64,000 nucleotides of DNA from an uncultured bacterium (GTDB lineage: Bacteria > Muiribacteriota > Ozemobacteria > Ozemobacterales > Ozemobacteraceae), in the NCBI GenBank assembly GCA_937949615.1, contig CALEDQ010000008.1, forward strand, positions 992,001-1,056,000. The letters run 5' to 3'. Positions 35,607-43,198 of this stretch are shown piece by piece (position 1 is the first letter of the stretch; every line of letters begins with the position of its first letter). Under the pieces are notes generated by a model, which saw only the letters and a list, made by a program, of their open reading frames with translations, had not been told where the DNA came from and did not search any database. The position numbers were made by a program, and so were the translations under genes.

Positions 35607-36383
35607 ATGCCACAGATATTCGTTAATATTGCCTATCAACGCATGACCGCCGACGGTTTCAAGTTTCTGACAGACCAGAAACTGTTTCCTGAATTCTATT
35701 TCTGCGCCGATACCATCGACACAATCGAAAGAAAGACGATCGAAGATCTGCGCGGGCTCGTCGAAAGCCAGAATTTTCGTTCCACCCTGCATGCGCCGTT
35801 TTATGATCTGAATGTCGGCGCCCGCGACCGCAGCATCAGAATGGCAAGTTTCGAAAGGCTTGTCTGGGCTGTCGAAACTGCCTCGCTGCTCGGTTCGAAC
35901 GTGGTGGTTGTTCACCCTGGCTACGGAGTCGGGCCAGGTGAAATCGACATCGAGGTTTGGCTTGGCCGCGCCGGCGGGTTTCTGAAAAAACTGGTTGAAT
36001 ATGCGGGCGAGCGCAACATAAAAATCGCGTTCGAAAACATCTTCGACAGCCGCCCTGACTATCTCGTCAGACTGCTTGACTTCGTCAATGCCCCGAACGC
36101 CGGCATCTGTTTCGACGTCGGGCATTTCAATATCTTTTCAAAATTGCCGATGCAGGCCTGGTTTACCGCGCTCGGAGCAAAAATTTTTGAATTCCATCTG
36201 CACGATAACGATAAAAGCGCCGACCAGCACCGCGCCATTGGCGACGGCAACCTCGACTATCAACCACTGATAGACTGGCATAATACCCTGCCGGAAGGCA
36301 ACAACCCTGTTCTGACCCTCGAGCAGCCTGATCGCAGCCACGTTCTAAAATCAATTACCAAAATTCAGGACTGGGGCATTTAA
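35607..36383 (+). CDS. Sugar phosphate isomerase/epimerase family TIM barrel
   Basis: A 258-residue protein of the xylose isomerase-like/AP endonuclease 2 fold. Metal-site positions are readable: LHAPFYDLNV, VVHPGYGVGPGE, IAFENIFD, GICFDVGHFNIF, FEFHLHDND with DQHRAIGDG, and LTLEQPDR. These match divalent-metal ligands in the family. The family spans sugar isomerases and DNA repair enzymes, so substrate cannot be named. Co-directional with the Trm112-like gene and closed by a strong terminator. Confidence 0.85.
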   Translation: MPQIFVNIAYQRMTADGFKFLTDQKLFPEFYFCADTIDTIERKTIEDLRGLVESQNFRSTLHAPFYDLNVGARDRSIRMASFERLVWAVETASLLGSNVVVVHPGYGVGPGEIDIEVWLGRAGGFLKKLVEYAGERNIKIAFENIFDSRPDYLVRLLDFVNAPNAGICFDVGHFNIFSKLPMQAWFTALGAKIFEFHLHDNDKSADQHRAIGDGNLDYQPLIDWHNTLPEGNNPVLTLEQPDRSHVLKSITKIQDWGI

Positions 36384-36410
36384 CCAGAACAGCGACAGCA
36401 AAACTTCGCC

Positions 36411-36450
36411 AGAAACAAAAAACCGGCCCGCAGGCCGGTTTTTTGTTTCT
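36411..36450. terminator. Bidirectional terminator with an 18-bp stem
   Basis: AGAAACAAAAAACCGGCC and its exact complement surround a 4-nt loop, with T-rich 3' sides in both directions. It separates the isomerase gene from the convergent glycine-zipper gene. Confidence 0.93.
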
Positions 36451-36464
36451 GATTACTTTACTGG

Positions 36465-37226
36465 TTACTTGCCACTCTTGATCAGGGTGTTGTAAAGATC
36501 GAGGTTGGTTTTGTATTCTTTGTAAGCAGTCTGAGCAAGAGCCGCATCGCCCTTCTGGGTGGCTTCCATATACTGCTTATAGGCAGCCAGATAATTGTTG
36601 TAGGCAGTCTGCGAATCTTTGACCGTCGGAGTAGTTACAGCCGGAGCAGCAGCTTTCGGCTCTTCTTTTTTCACAACCGGAGTCGAGTCTTCTTTGGCAT
36701 TCAACTTGGCGATAAAATCGGCAGTTGCAGCACTTTCGGCAGCAGCAGCAGCCGGGTCGATATCACTCTGCTTCAAGGTTACGGTTTTCTTGCCAAACAG
36801 CTTCTGTGCGGCTGTAACCGCCAGGCGGGCAATCAGGCCACCGCCGATAACACCAACCGCCAGCATCGGGAAACCCATGCCGATACACAGCGCACCACCA
36901 GCAATAGCGCCGGCAACGGTTGCAAAGTTGGCAACGCTCGAGGTTGTCCAGTTCAGAACCTTTTTACCGACGATGTAACCACCGACAGCACCAACCGCCA
37001 TACCGAGCGGGCCACCGCCGACGGCCATTCCGAGAACGCCGCCAAAGGCACCGGCTGCGATAGCGCCGACATTAACGAAAATCGATTTGGCAACGCTGCC
37101 CACTTTCCCGAGCAGAGAGGCGTGAGCCTGGCCGATAGGGGCCACAGTCAGCCACATCGAGAACAGCATCGAGATGAGCAGCATCGTTGAGATGCTCTGT
37201 CTCTGGTTGTAAGTCATTGTCATCAT
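36465..37226 (-). CDS. Exported glycine-zipper membrane protein with Lys/Ala tail
   Basis: I do not recognise a named family. The 253-residue protein begins with a signal-like segment (ending GQAHAS), then a long Gly/Ala-rich hydrophobic stretch (about 50-145: GAIAAGAFGGVLGMAVGGGP and further) typical of glycine-zipper membrane insertion. The C-terminal third is polar, with a Pro/Ala/Thr linker and a helical stretch TAYNNYLAAYKQYMEATQKG. AGGAGG 7 nt before the ATG fixes the start. Envelope localisation is inferred. Confidence 0.75.
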   Translation of the reverse strand: MMTMTYNQRQSISTMLLISMLFSMWLTVAPIGQAHASLLGKVGSVAKSIFVNVGAIAAGAFGGVLGMAVGGGPLGMAVGAVGGYIVGKKVLNWTTSSVANFATVAGAIAGGALCIGMGFPMLAVGVIGGGLIARLAVTAAQKLFGKKTVTLKQSDIDPAAAAAESAATADFIAKLNAKEDSTPVVKKEEPKAAAPAVTTPTVKDSQTAYNNYLAAYKQYMEATQKGDAALAQTAYKEYKTNLDLYNTLIKSGK

Positions 37227-37275
37227 ATAGGTTCCTCCTGCGATACAAGAGCGGTCAGAGTCGAATTATGCTTAG

Positions 37276-37304
37276 ATTATAAGAATCACATGCCAAACCC
37301 GCAA
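37276..37304 (-). promoter_or_regulatory. Candidate sigma-70 promoter of the glycine-zipper gene
   Basis: On the minus strand TTGCGG (37304-37299), a 17-nt spacer and TATAAT (37281-37276) lie about 50 nt upstream of the ATG. Confidence 0.6.
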
Positions 37305-37338
37305 GAGCTGTACACTCGAAATTTCCACTTTTTGCCCG

Positions 37339-38316
37339 TTACTTTTGTTCGCTTTCTTTATCGTTCTTGTGAACGAGAAAGTCTTCGATTTCCTTGAGTT
37401 TGAGAACCACTTCAGGGGTCATCAGATCGCGGTTGAAACGTGAAAGAACGAGTTCGATGCCGTGATCCTGAAGGCCAAGGGTCCAGATGCCGCCTTCGAA
37501 ATTGCCAAGACGCAGCACATCGACAGCTTTGATCAAGGCATTGTCGATACGCTTGACCATGCTGGCCGGAACCTTGCCCGGGGCCGTGCGGCTCTGGTCA
37601 GAGTCGACGCCGATCACCATAAAATTGCCGCGGCGCGAAGCCTGAATCAGACCGAGACCGCTCTTGCCGGCAGCATGATAAACGATATCAGCACCTTCTT
37701 TGGCGATGTCCATGCCAAGAACCTGTGCCTTGTCGGGCATATCGAAAGCTTCGGGGGTGGTGCCGAGGTAACGTGAAATAACCGTGGCTTCAGGTTTGAC
37801 AAACCTTACACCATTTTTGTAGCCACGTTCGAAACTTGCAATCACCGGCGAATCCATGCCGCCGAGAAAGCCGACTTTGCCGCTTTTGCTCATCATTGCA
37901 GCAAAAGCGCCGGCATAGAACGAGCCCTGCTCTTCGTCAAACAGTATCGACAGGACATTCGGAACCGTGACGACGGAATCGAGCAGAACGAATTTACTTT
38001 CGGGAAATTCCTGGGCGACACGACGCACCGCATCGTTGGCAAAAATACCGACCGCACAGACGAGATCCATGTTGCGTTCGCAGAAATAGCGCAGTGCCGG
38101 CTCGATCGAAGTGATGGTGCCCGGCTCGATGACTTCGACGATGCAGTCGCCCTCGCGACGCAACTGCAAGACGCCCTCATAGGCCGCATCATTGAACGAC
38201 TCATCTTTGAGGCCGCCGATCGAAAGAACCAGTCCAACCCGCAGCATATCAGCCGAAACCGGCATTGACACGACAACCAGAAGCAACAATGCAATGACAA
38301 AGAATTTCCGTTTCAC
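37339..38316 (-). CDS. BMP/Med-type periplasmic binding protein
   Basis: A 325-residue exported protein (signal peptide ending SMPVSADM, no lipobox). It has the basic membrane protein pattern: GLVLSIGGLKDESFNDAAYE, LLDSVVTVPNVLSILFDEEQ, GSFYAGAFAAMMSKSGKVGF, GGMDSPVIASFERGYKNGV, DIVYHAAGKSGLGLIQASRR and MVIGVDSDQS. Well-studied members bind nucleosides for ABC transporters. No permease or ATPase gene is adjacent; instead an HD-GYP gene precedes it by 28 nt, so it may serve as a receptor. Ligand unproven. Confidence 0.88.
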   Translation of the reverse strand: MKRKFFVIALLLLVVVSMPVSADMLRVGLVLSIGGLKDESFNDAAYEGVLQLRREGDCIVEVIEPGTITSIEPALRYFCERNMDLVCAVGIFANDAVRRVAQEFPESKFVLLDSVVTVPNVLSILFDEEQGSFYAGAFAAMMSKSGKVGFLGGMDSPVIASFERGYKNGVRFVKPEATVISRYLGTTPEAFDMPDKAQVLGMDIAKEGADIVYHAAGKSGLGLIQASRRGNFMVIGVDSDQSRTAPGKVPASMVKRIDNALIKAVDVLRLGNFEGGIWTLGLQDHGIELVLSRFNRDLMTPEVVLKLKEIEDFLVHKNDKESEQK

Positions 38317-38344
38317 AAATTCCTCCTGATCAATTTATATCTGT

Positions 38345-39289
38345 TCACCAGTCTTCGCTGGTGCCAACCAGAGGCTTGGCTTCAAGAATCCCGAGGCGGC
38401 GCAGAACCCTTTCGAGTGCTGCAAGCACTTCGGGGGCATACTTGCCGGTTTCACGCCTTATTTCATTATAACTTTCGTGATAAGTGCGTTCGATAGCATA
38501 AGGTCGATAATGCGTCATGGCATCAAAAGCATCGGCAACCGCGATAATCAGAGAGCCGAACGGAATCTCAGCAAATTTGAGACCACGCGGGTAACCGCTG
38601 CCATCGATCGCCTCGTGGTGGCTCAAAACGATTTCAGCGATCATTTCCATGCCGGGTATTTCGCGGATCATCGCCGACCCAATCAGGGAATGGGCCTCGA
38701 TTTTTTTGCGGTCATCGGCAGAAAGCGGGCCGGCCATCTCCAGCAGTTCTTCGGGCAGGCCAACCTTGCCGATATCATGCAACATTGCCGCCAGCTCAAG
38801 ATCTGCAAGTTCACGCACCGACAGCCCCATTTCACTGCCGATTGCGACGCTTAAATTGCGCACTCTGTCCCAGTGACCAACGTGCTCGCGTGACTGGTTT
38901 TCTAGAATCTTCATCGTCAGCCCAAGCAGACACTCAAGCCTGACGAAATCACCGAGCATGCGCAGAGAATCTTCGGCCTGGCGCGGCATTTCCCATGATT
39001 CCATGCCGGCTGAGGCAGACATTGGAGCCCTGATACTCAGCAACCAGGTGGTACCGTTCAGGGCAAACGCTTTCCAGAATCGACCACCGAAGCGGGTGAC
39101 GCCGGGCTTTGCCAGATCGTCGGGGAAATCGGTAGGCGGCAGACTGCCGTTGCGGTCGTGGCCGCGCCACACACCACCCCACGGAAACCACAGCTGCAGG
39201 TCGCTGCCAATACCTGCCATATTTTCGTCGAGAATGCCGAGCGCCGTTTTCCAGACGCCGGTAATGCAGCTCAATTCAAGGGGTTTCAT
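38345..39289 (-). CDS. HD-GYP domain protein, probable cyclic di-GMP phosphodiesterase
   Basis: I place the start at ATG 39289 (MKPLELSCITGVWKTALG), with GGGAG 6 nt upstream, rather than 39334. The 314-residue protein has an N-terminal region of unknown type (1-120) and a C-terminal HD-GYP domain: HVGHWDRVRNLSVAIG, AAMLHDIGKVGLPEELL, LSHHEAIDGSGYPRGLKFAE and DAFDAMTHYRPY. Catalytic residues are intact. It precedes the BMP-type receptor gene in one apparent operon and diverges from the tubulin-like gene. Confidence 0.88.
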   Translation of the reverse strand: MKPLELSCITGVWKTALGILDENMAGIGSDLQLWFPWGGVWRGHDRNGSLPPTDFPDDLAKPGVTRFGGRFWKAFALNGTTWLLSIRAPMSASAGMESWEMPRQAEDSLRMLGDFVRLECLLGLTMKILENQSREHVGHWDRVRNLSVAIGSEMGLSVRELADLELAAMLHDIGKVGLPEELLEMAGPLSADDRKKIEAHSLIGSAMIREIPGMEMIAEIVLSHHEAIDGSGYPRGLKFAEIPFGSLIIAVADAFDAMTHYRPYAIERTYHESYNEIRRETGKYAPEVLAALERVLRRLGILEAKPLVGTSEDW

Positions 39290-39355
39290 AGCTTTCTCCC
39301 GCGGTTGTGAAAGATAAGTCTGTGCGTATGACAATAACGATTTCAGTATAACAGA

Positions 39356-39384
39356 TTGCCGGGGTCAGGTAAAATTGTTATACT
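39356..39384 (+). promoter_or_regulatory. Candidate sigma-70 promoter of the tubulin-like gene
   Basis: TTGCCG (39356-39361), a 17-nt spacer and TATACT (39379-39384) lie 32 nt upstream of the ATG at 39417. Confidence 0.6.
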
Positions 39385-39416
39385 GCCAGAAATCATTCTC
39401 TTGGGGGAGCGTCTTA

Positions 39417-42400
39417 ATGAGCACAAACTACGAAAACCGCATTGCACTCAACCCGGCCCTGATAGTCGGTCTGGGGGGTACAGGCAAAAAGTCGCTGATC
39501 AACTTTAAAGAGGCTTTTCTCAACAGCCCCCAGATTAAAAAGGCATACGCCATCTCCGGAAAAGGCGAACCGGCACTGCCTGATTTCATCGATCTTCTCT
39601 GCATCGATACCGATATTTTCGACGCGAGCGCGCCCGAAGATAATGCCAAAACCGGCACCAAGCTCACCGAAAGCGAATATCACCAGATCAATATTCAGAA
39701 TGCCGGTCAGATTACCGGCAACCTCGACTCCGACACCTACGGTTACCTTTATGAATGGTTCCCGCAGAAACTGCAGCATCACATCGGCCAGATAAGCCAG
39801 GGCGCCCACCAGTTCAGATTCACCGGCCGCTTCGGCGTGTTTGTCGATATTCAGAAGATTTTTCAGCAGATCAAGGCCAAAATGAGCAAAATCATGGCCC
39901 GCAGCAATGTCAACCAGGATGACATCATCGTGCCTCTGACCAACAAGCAGGGCCAGATTCTCACCCCGGAATTCTACGTCGTCGGCTCACTGTGCGGCGG
40001 CTCGGGTGCCGGCATGTTCCTCGACATGGCCTACCTGCTCAAAATGGCTTATTATCAGCTTTCCGGTGGCAAGGGCAAACCGACCATCGTCGGCATTCAG
40101 CTTACTCCAGAAGCATTTACCCAGATATCGATCGACCCGAACGTCAATTCGACCGGTCGCATCGAGGGCAACGGCTATGCCTCGCTCGTCGAAACCTTCT
40201 ACTTCATGAACAAAGAGAAGTTTCCGCCGACCCGCACTGCCAAAGACATCATCAGTCAGGACCGCCGCAACAAGTTCATGGTCAACTACGGCCCGATCGG
40301 CAAGAGCCATGATGCCACCACCTACGGCAGTATCAGCGAAGAGCCGCCGTTCGACCAGTGCTACCTGCTTGGCACCAGCAACCAGGACGATATTCCGACC
40401 TATTACAGCATCGCTTCTGAACTGATTTTCACCAAACTGGCCACCCAGCTGCGTCAGGCCCAGAACTCGATGCTCGACAACGCCTCGCAGATTCTTGGCC
40501 AGAACAGTTCAGACCTTGAAGGCAAACAGCTCAAATGTTTCAGCTCAGCCGGTTTCAAGAGCTTCTACTACCCGCTCGACGTCATCAGAGACCTTTATAC
40601 CTATAAACTGTCGATGGATGTCACCTACTGGCTCAAACTTTCGGTTGACCGCATCCTCATCGACTCGATGGTGCAGGAATTCGCCGAAAACAACCCGACG
40701 AAAATCGACCTGACACCAGAAGGTCTGTTCATGATGACCAAAGAGATCATCGACCGCAAGCAATACTGGGACAACCCGATGTTCCATACGCTGCGCACCG
40801 TCAACAAGCAGAAGGAAGGCGAATCGGCCTCGGCATTCATTCTGCGCCAGATCGACGAAATGAACTCGAATCGCGTCAAAAAAGACGAGATTCGCGCCAA
40901 AGTCAGGGTCAACTTTGAACAGAAGGCGATTCAGGCCGGTGAACACCTGCTCGAAAAGGTCGTCGAGATCATCAACAATCCTGATCTTGGTGCCCACATC
41001 GCCATCGACTTTCTCAACGCCTTCGAAAAGTATCTCACCCGCTATCCGCGCGAAATTCTCTCTCGTAAAGTCCAGGAAATCAAGGGCAAACTCGATAAAG
41101 AACAGCGCGAATACCGCGAAATCGCCAACCGTCTCAAAGAAAAGCTCAGCGGCTTTGCCGGTCTTGGCGGCAAACTGATGGAACTCGGCACCGTGTTGCG
41201 CATGACCGACATCAACGACGAACGCGACAAGCTGATGAAGGAAGCCAAAGAAGCCGTCGACATGGAATACGAAATGTTCTGCATTTCGTGCGGCGAAGAT
41301 TTCCTGAAGTATCTAAATGTGCAGGCGCAGTCGATTCGCAAGCAGGTCGAAGTATTCTCGAGCAAGCTGGCGCAGATTTCCAAGGACGGCATGATCGAGC
41401 GTCAGTATGAACAGTGCCTCGACCGCATCAAGCCCTATTCAAAAGTTCAGGATTTCATCAGAACCTATATCTTCGAAGAACGCGATATCGAACCTTTCTA
41501 CAAATACCTGCTCGGCGACCTGTCGAACAACGACATCGAAGGCGATTTTCTCGTTAAAATCAACCTCAAAGAAAACTGGGAAAAATTCACCAACCCCGAA
41601 AGCAGCTCACTCGAAAAAGAGATTGTCAAATACTGCCGCAGCATTATCGAACGGCGCCTGTTCGGCGGCATCGAAGATTTCATCCACTGGAAGGACTCAG
41701 TGCGCAAAGGATTCAAGAAGAGCCTTGTCGAAAGCATGATGAATCAGTCGACACCGCTGATCACGATGAACGACCGCGGTAACAACCAGCCGCAGCGCAT
41801 GAACATCGTCACCCTCGGCATTTCTGACGAAAACAGCAAACTTTCAGAAGAGATCAAAGACGCGCTGCGCAAGGGTGACATCGGCGTCACCGTCGCCCCG
41901 ACCCGCAACCCCTACGAAATCAGCCTGCTGCAGACCCTGCACGGTATCGCGCCCTACAACATCAGCGCCATAACCCAGTGGCACAATCTCTACCGTCAGA
42001 ATAATGCCAAGATCAACTGCCATGCGATTCTCACCAATGACGCCTACCCGGTGCTGTGGTCGAGCTATGGCCTGATTCCGGCCAAAAAACTCGAAGAGCA
42101 TTACATGGTCTATCTGCTGCTGCGCTATGAACTGATTGCCGACAACATTCAGAAAAAATACGGCATCGAATACAATGATGAACTGGTACAGTATGAGCTC
42201 TGGTATCAGCAGGACAAACCCCAGCCGATCGGCCGCACCATCACCCAGCTGTTCGATTACCTGAAGAACAACACCATGGGTATCTACCTGATCAGAAGCG
42301 TTTATAACGAATACTGGAAATCGCTGCCGTTCCCGAAACAGCGCGAAGTCATCACCAAATATCTGCCGATCATGACCGACAAGGTTAAAAAGCTTGAAGA

Positions 42401-42569
42401 CGCGATCGAAGAAGAAATCAAGAAAAACCACGAAGTCAGCGCTTCCAGTGACGAACTGCTGTCGATCAAACGTGGTATTCTGCGCATCCTGCAGGATTAC
42501 AACGAGCAGTTCAACCACATTCTCAGTCAGCGCCCCTCCGGCACTATCGAGGGCGAAGTGGCAAAATAA
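39417..42569 (+). CDS. Large FtsZ/tubulin-superfamily protein (Tubulin_2-like)
   Basis: The start is ATG 39417 (MSTNYENRIALNPALIVGLG), with GGGGGAG upstream; the frame is open to 39375. The 1050-residue protein begins with a nucleotide-binding Rossmann-like strand and loop, ALIVGLGGTGKKSL (15-26), then LLCIDTDIF, and carries the tubulin-type signature VGSLCGGSGAGMFLDMAYLL (about 190-210). The rest is long and helical (480-700, NRLKEKLSGF region) with further globular parts. Related large bacterial tubulin-like proteins are reported beside VWA proteins and predicted to act in membrane remodelling. A VWA gene lies 4.4 kb downstream here. GTP binding and polymerisation are inferred. Confidence 0.85.
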   Translation: MSTNYENRIALNPALIVGLGGTGKKSLINFKEAFLNSPQIKKAYAISGKGEPALPDFIDLLCIDTDIFDASAPEDNAKTGTKLTESEYHQINIQNAGQITGNLDSDTYGYLYEWFPQKLQHHIGQISQGAHQFRFTGRFGVFVDIQKIFQQIKAKMSKIMARSNVNQDDIIVPLTNKQGQILTPEFYVVGSLCGGSGAGMFLDMAYLLKMAYYQLSGGKGKPTIVGIQLTPEAFTQISIDPNVNSTGRIEGNGYASLVETFYFMNKEKFPPTRTAKDIISQDRRNKFMVNYGPIGKSHDATTYGSISEEPPFDQCYLLGTSNQDDIPTYYSIASELIFTKLATQLRQAQNSMLDNASQILGQNSSDLEGKQLKCFSSAGFKSFYYPLDVIRDLYTYKLSMDVTYWLKLSVDRILIDSMVQEFAENNPTKIDLTPEGLFMMTKEIIDRKQYWDNPMFHTLRTVNKQKEGESASAFILRQIDEMNSNRVKKDEIRAKVRVNFEQKAIQAGEHLLEKVVEIINNPDLGAHIAIDFLNAFEKYLTRYPREILSRKVQEIKGKLDKEQREYREIANRLKEKLSGFAGLGGKLMELGTVLRMTDINDERDKLMKEAKEAVDMEYEMFCISCGEDFLKYLNVQAQSIRKQVEVFSSKLAQISKDGMIERQYEQCLDRIKPYSKVQDFIRTYIFEERDIEPFYKYLLGDLSNNDIEGDFLVKINLKENWEKFTNPESSSLEKEIVKYCRSIIERRLFGGIEDFIHWKDSVRKGFKKSLVESMMNQSTPLITMNDRGNNQPQRMNIVTLGISDENSKLSEEIKDALRKGDIGVTVAPTRNPYEISLLQTLHGIAPYNISAITQWHNLYRQNNAKINCHAILTNDAYPVLWSSYGLIPAKKLEEHYMVYLLLRYELIADNIQKKYGIEYNDELVQYELWYQQDKPQPIGRTITQLFDYLKNNTMGIYLIRSVYNEYWKSLPFPKQREVITKYLPIMTDKVKKLEDAIEEEIKKNHEVSASSDELLSIKRGILRILQDYNEQFNHILSQRPSGTIEGEVAK

Positions 42570-42583
42570 GCCAGAAACAATTG

Positions 42584-42612
42584 AAGCGGCAGAGAGCATC
42601 TGCCGCTTTTTT
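42584..42612 (+). terminator. Terminator or attenuator after the tubulin-like gene
   Basis: AAGCGGCAGA and TCTGCCGCTT form a 10-bp stem with a 5-nt loop, followed by a T-rich stretch. It lies 14 nt past the tubulin-like stop and 24 nt before the coiled-coil gene, so it would limit expression of the next two genes. Confidence 0.85.
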
Positions 42613-42635
42613 CGTGAAAGAGGTTTTCTGAGTAA

Positions 42636-43175
42636 ATGAAAGTTGCAAAAAAAGCGGGCGGACAGAATCCTCAGGCCGAAATTCGTGACCTGCAGCGCAC
42701 CGTAATCGAACTGCGCAGCGAACTCGAAAGACGGCAGATGATGATCGATGATGCTGTCCAGGCCGCCAAAAGAGATTCTGCCCTCGAAATTGGACAGCTC
42801 AAGGCAACCATCGGCGAATTGCGCAACGAACTCGAGCGCCTCGGCATTCAGCGCGATCAGGAAGTGCAGCGTGCCCTCTCCAGCCGTCAAGATGAAATTA
42901 CTCAGTTACAAAAGCATATAGAAGGACTGCGTTCGAAACTTGAAGGAGCTTTCAGCGAAAAGGATGCGGCAGTTCAGGCAGTACACGTCAGCTACACCGG
43001 TGAAATACAGCAATTGAGGGCGATGGCCGGCAAATTGCGTGAAGAACTTGAATCAAGCAGGGCTGAAAGAGAGAATGCCGTTCATAAAGCCGGCATGCAG
43101 ACAAAAAATGAGATTACCCAGTTGCACGAAATAATACAGGCAATGCGCCTGGAAATGGAACGGCTGAAAGCCTGA
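42636..43175 (+). CDS. Coiled-coil protein of unknown function
   Basis: A 179-residue soluble protein that is almost entirely heptad-patterned helix, with four similar units of about 35 residues, such as EIGQLKATIGELRNELERLG, EITQLQKHIEGLRSKLEGAF and EIQQLRAMAGKLREELESSR, then EITQLHEIIQAMRLEMERLK. The units recur as EI-x-QL...LR-x-E-L/M-E, which indicates internal duplication. It lies between the tubulin-like and adenylate cyclase genes and could link or regulate them; this is inference. No enzyme motif. Confidence 0.82.
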   Translation: MKVAKKAGGQNPQAEIRDLQRTVIELRSELERRQMMIDDAVQAAKRDSALEIGQLKATIGELRNELERLGIQRDQEVQRALSSRQDEITQLQKHIEGLRSKLEGAFSEKDAAVQAVHVSYTGEIQQLRAMAGKLREELESSRAERENAVHKAGMQTKNEITQLHEIIQAMRLEMERLKA

Positions 43176-43198
43176 GAGGCATTTCAAAGGACAATCAG

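Noticed and set aside
41844..42890. Open frame of 348 codons on the minus strand within the tubulin-like and coiled-coil genes
   Set aside because: It is antisense to a well-supported gene with clear motifs, has no ribosome site or promoter, and shows no recognisable domain. Codon bias of the true frame explains the lack of stops.
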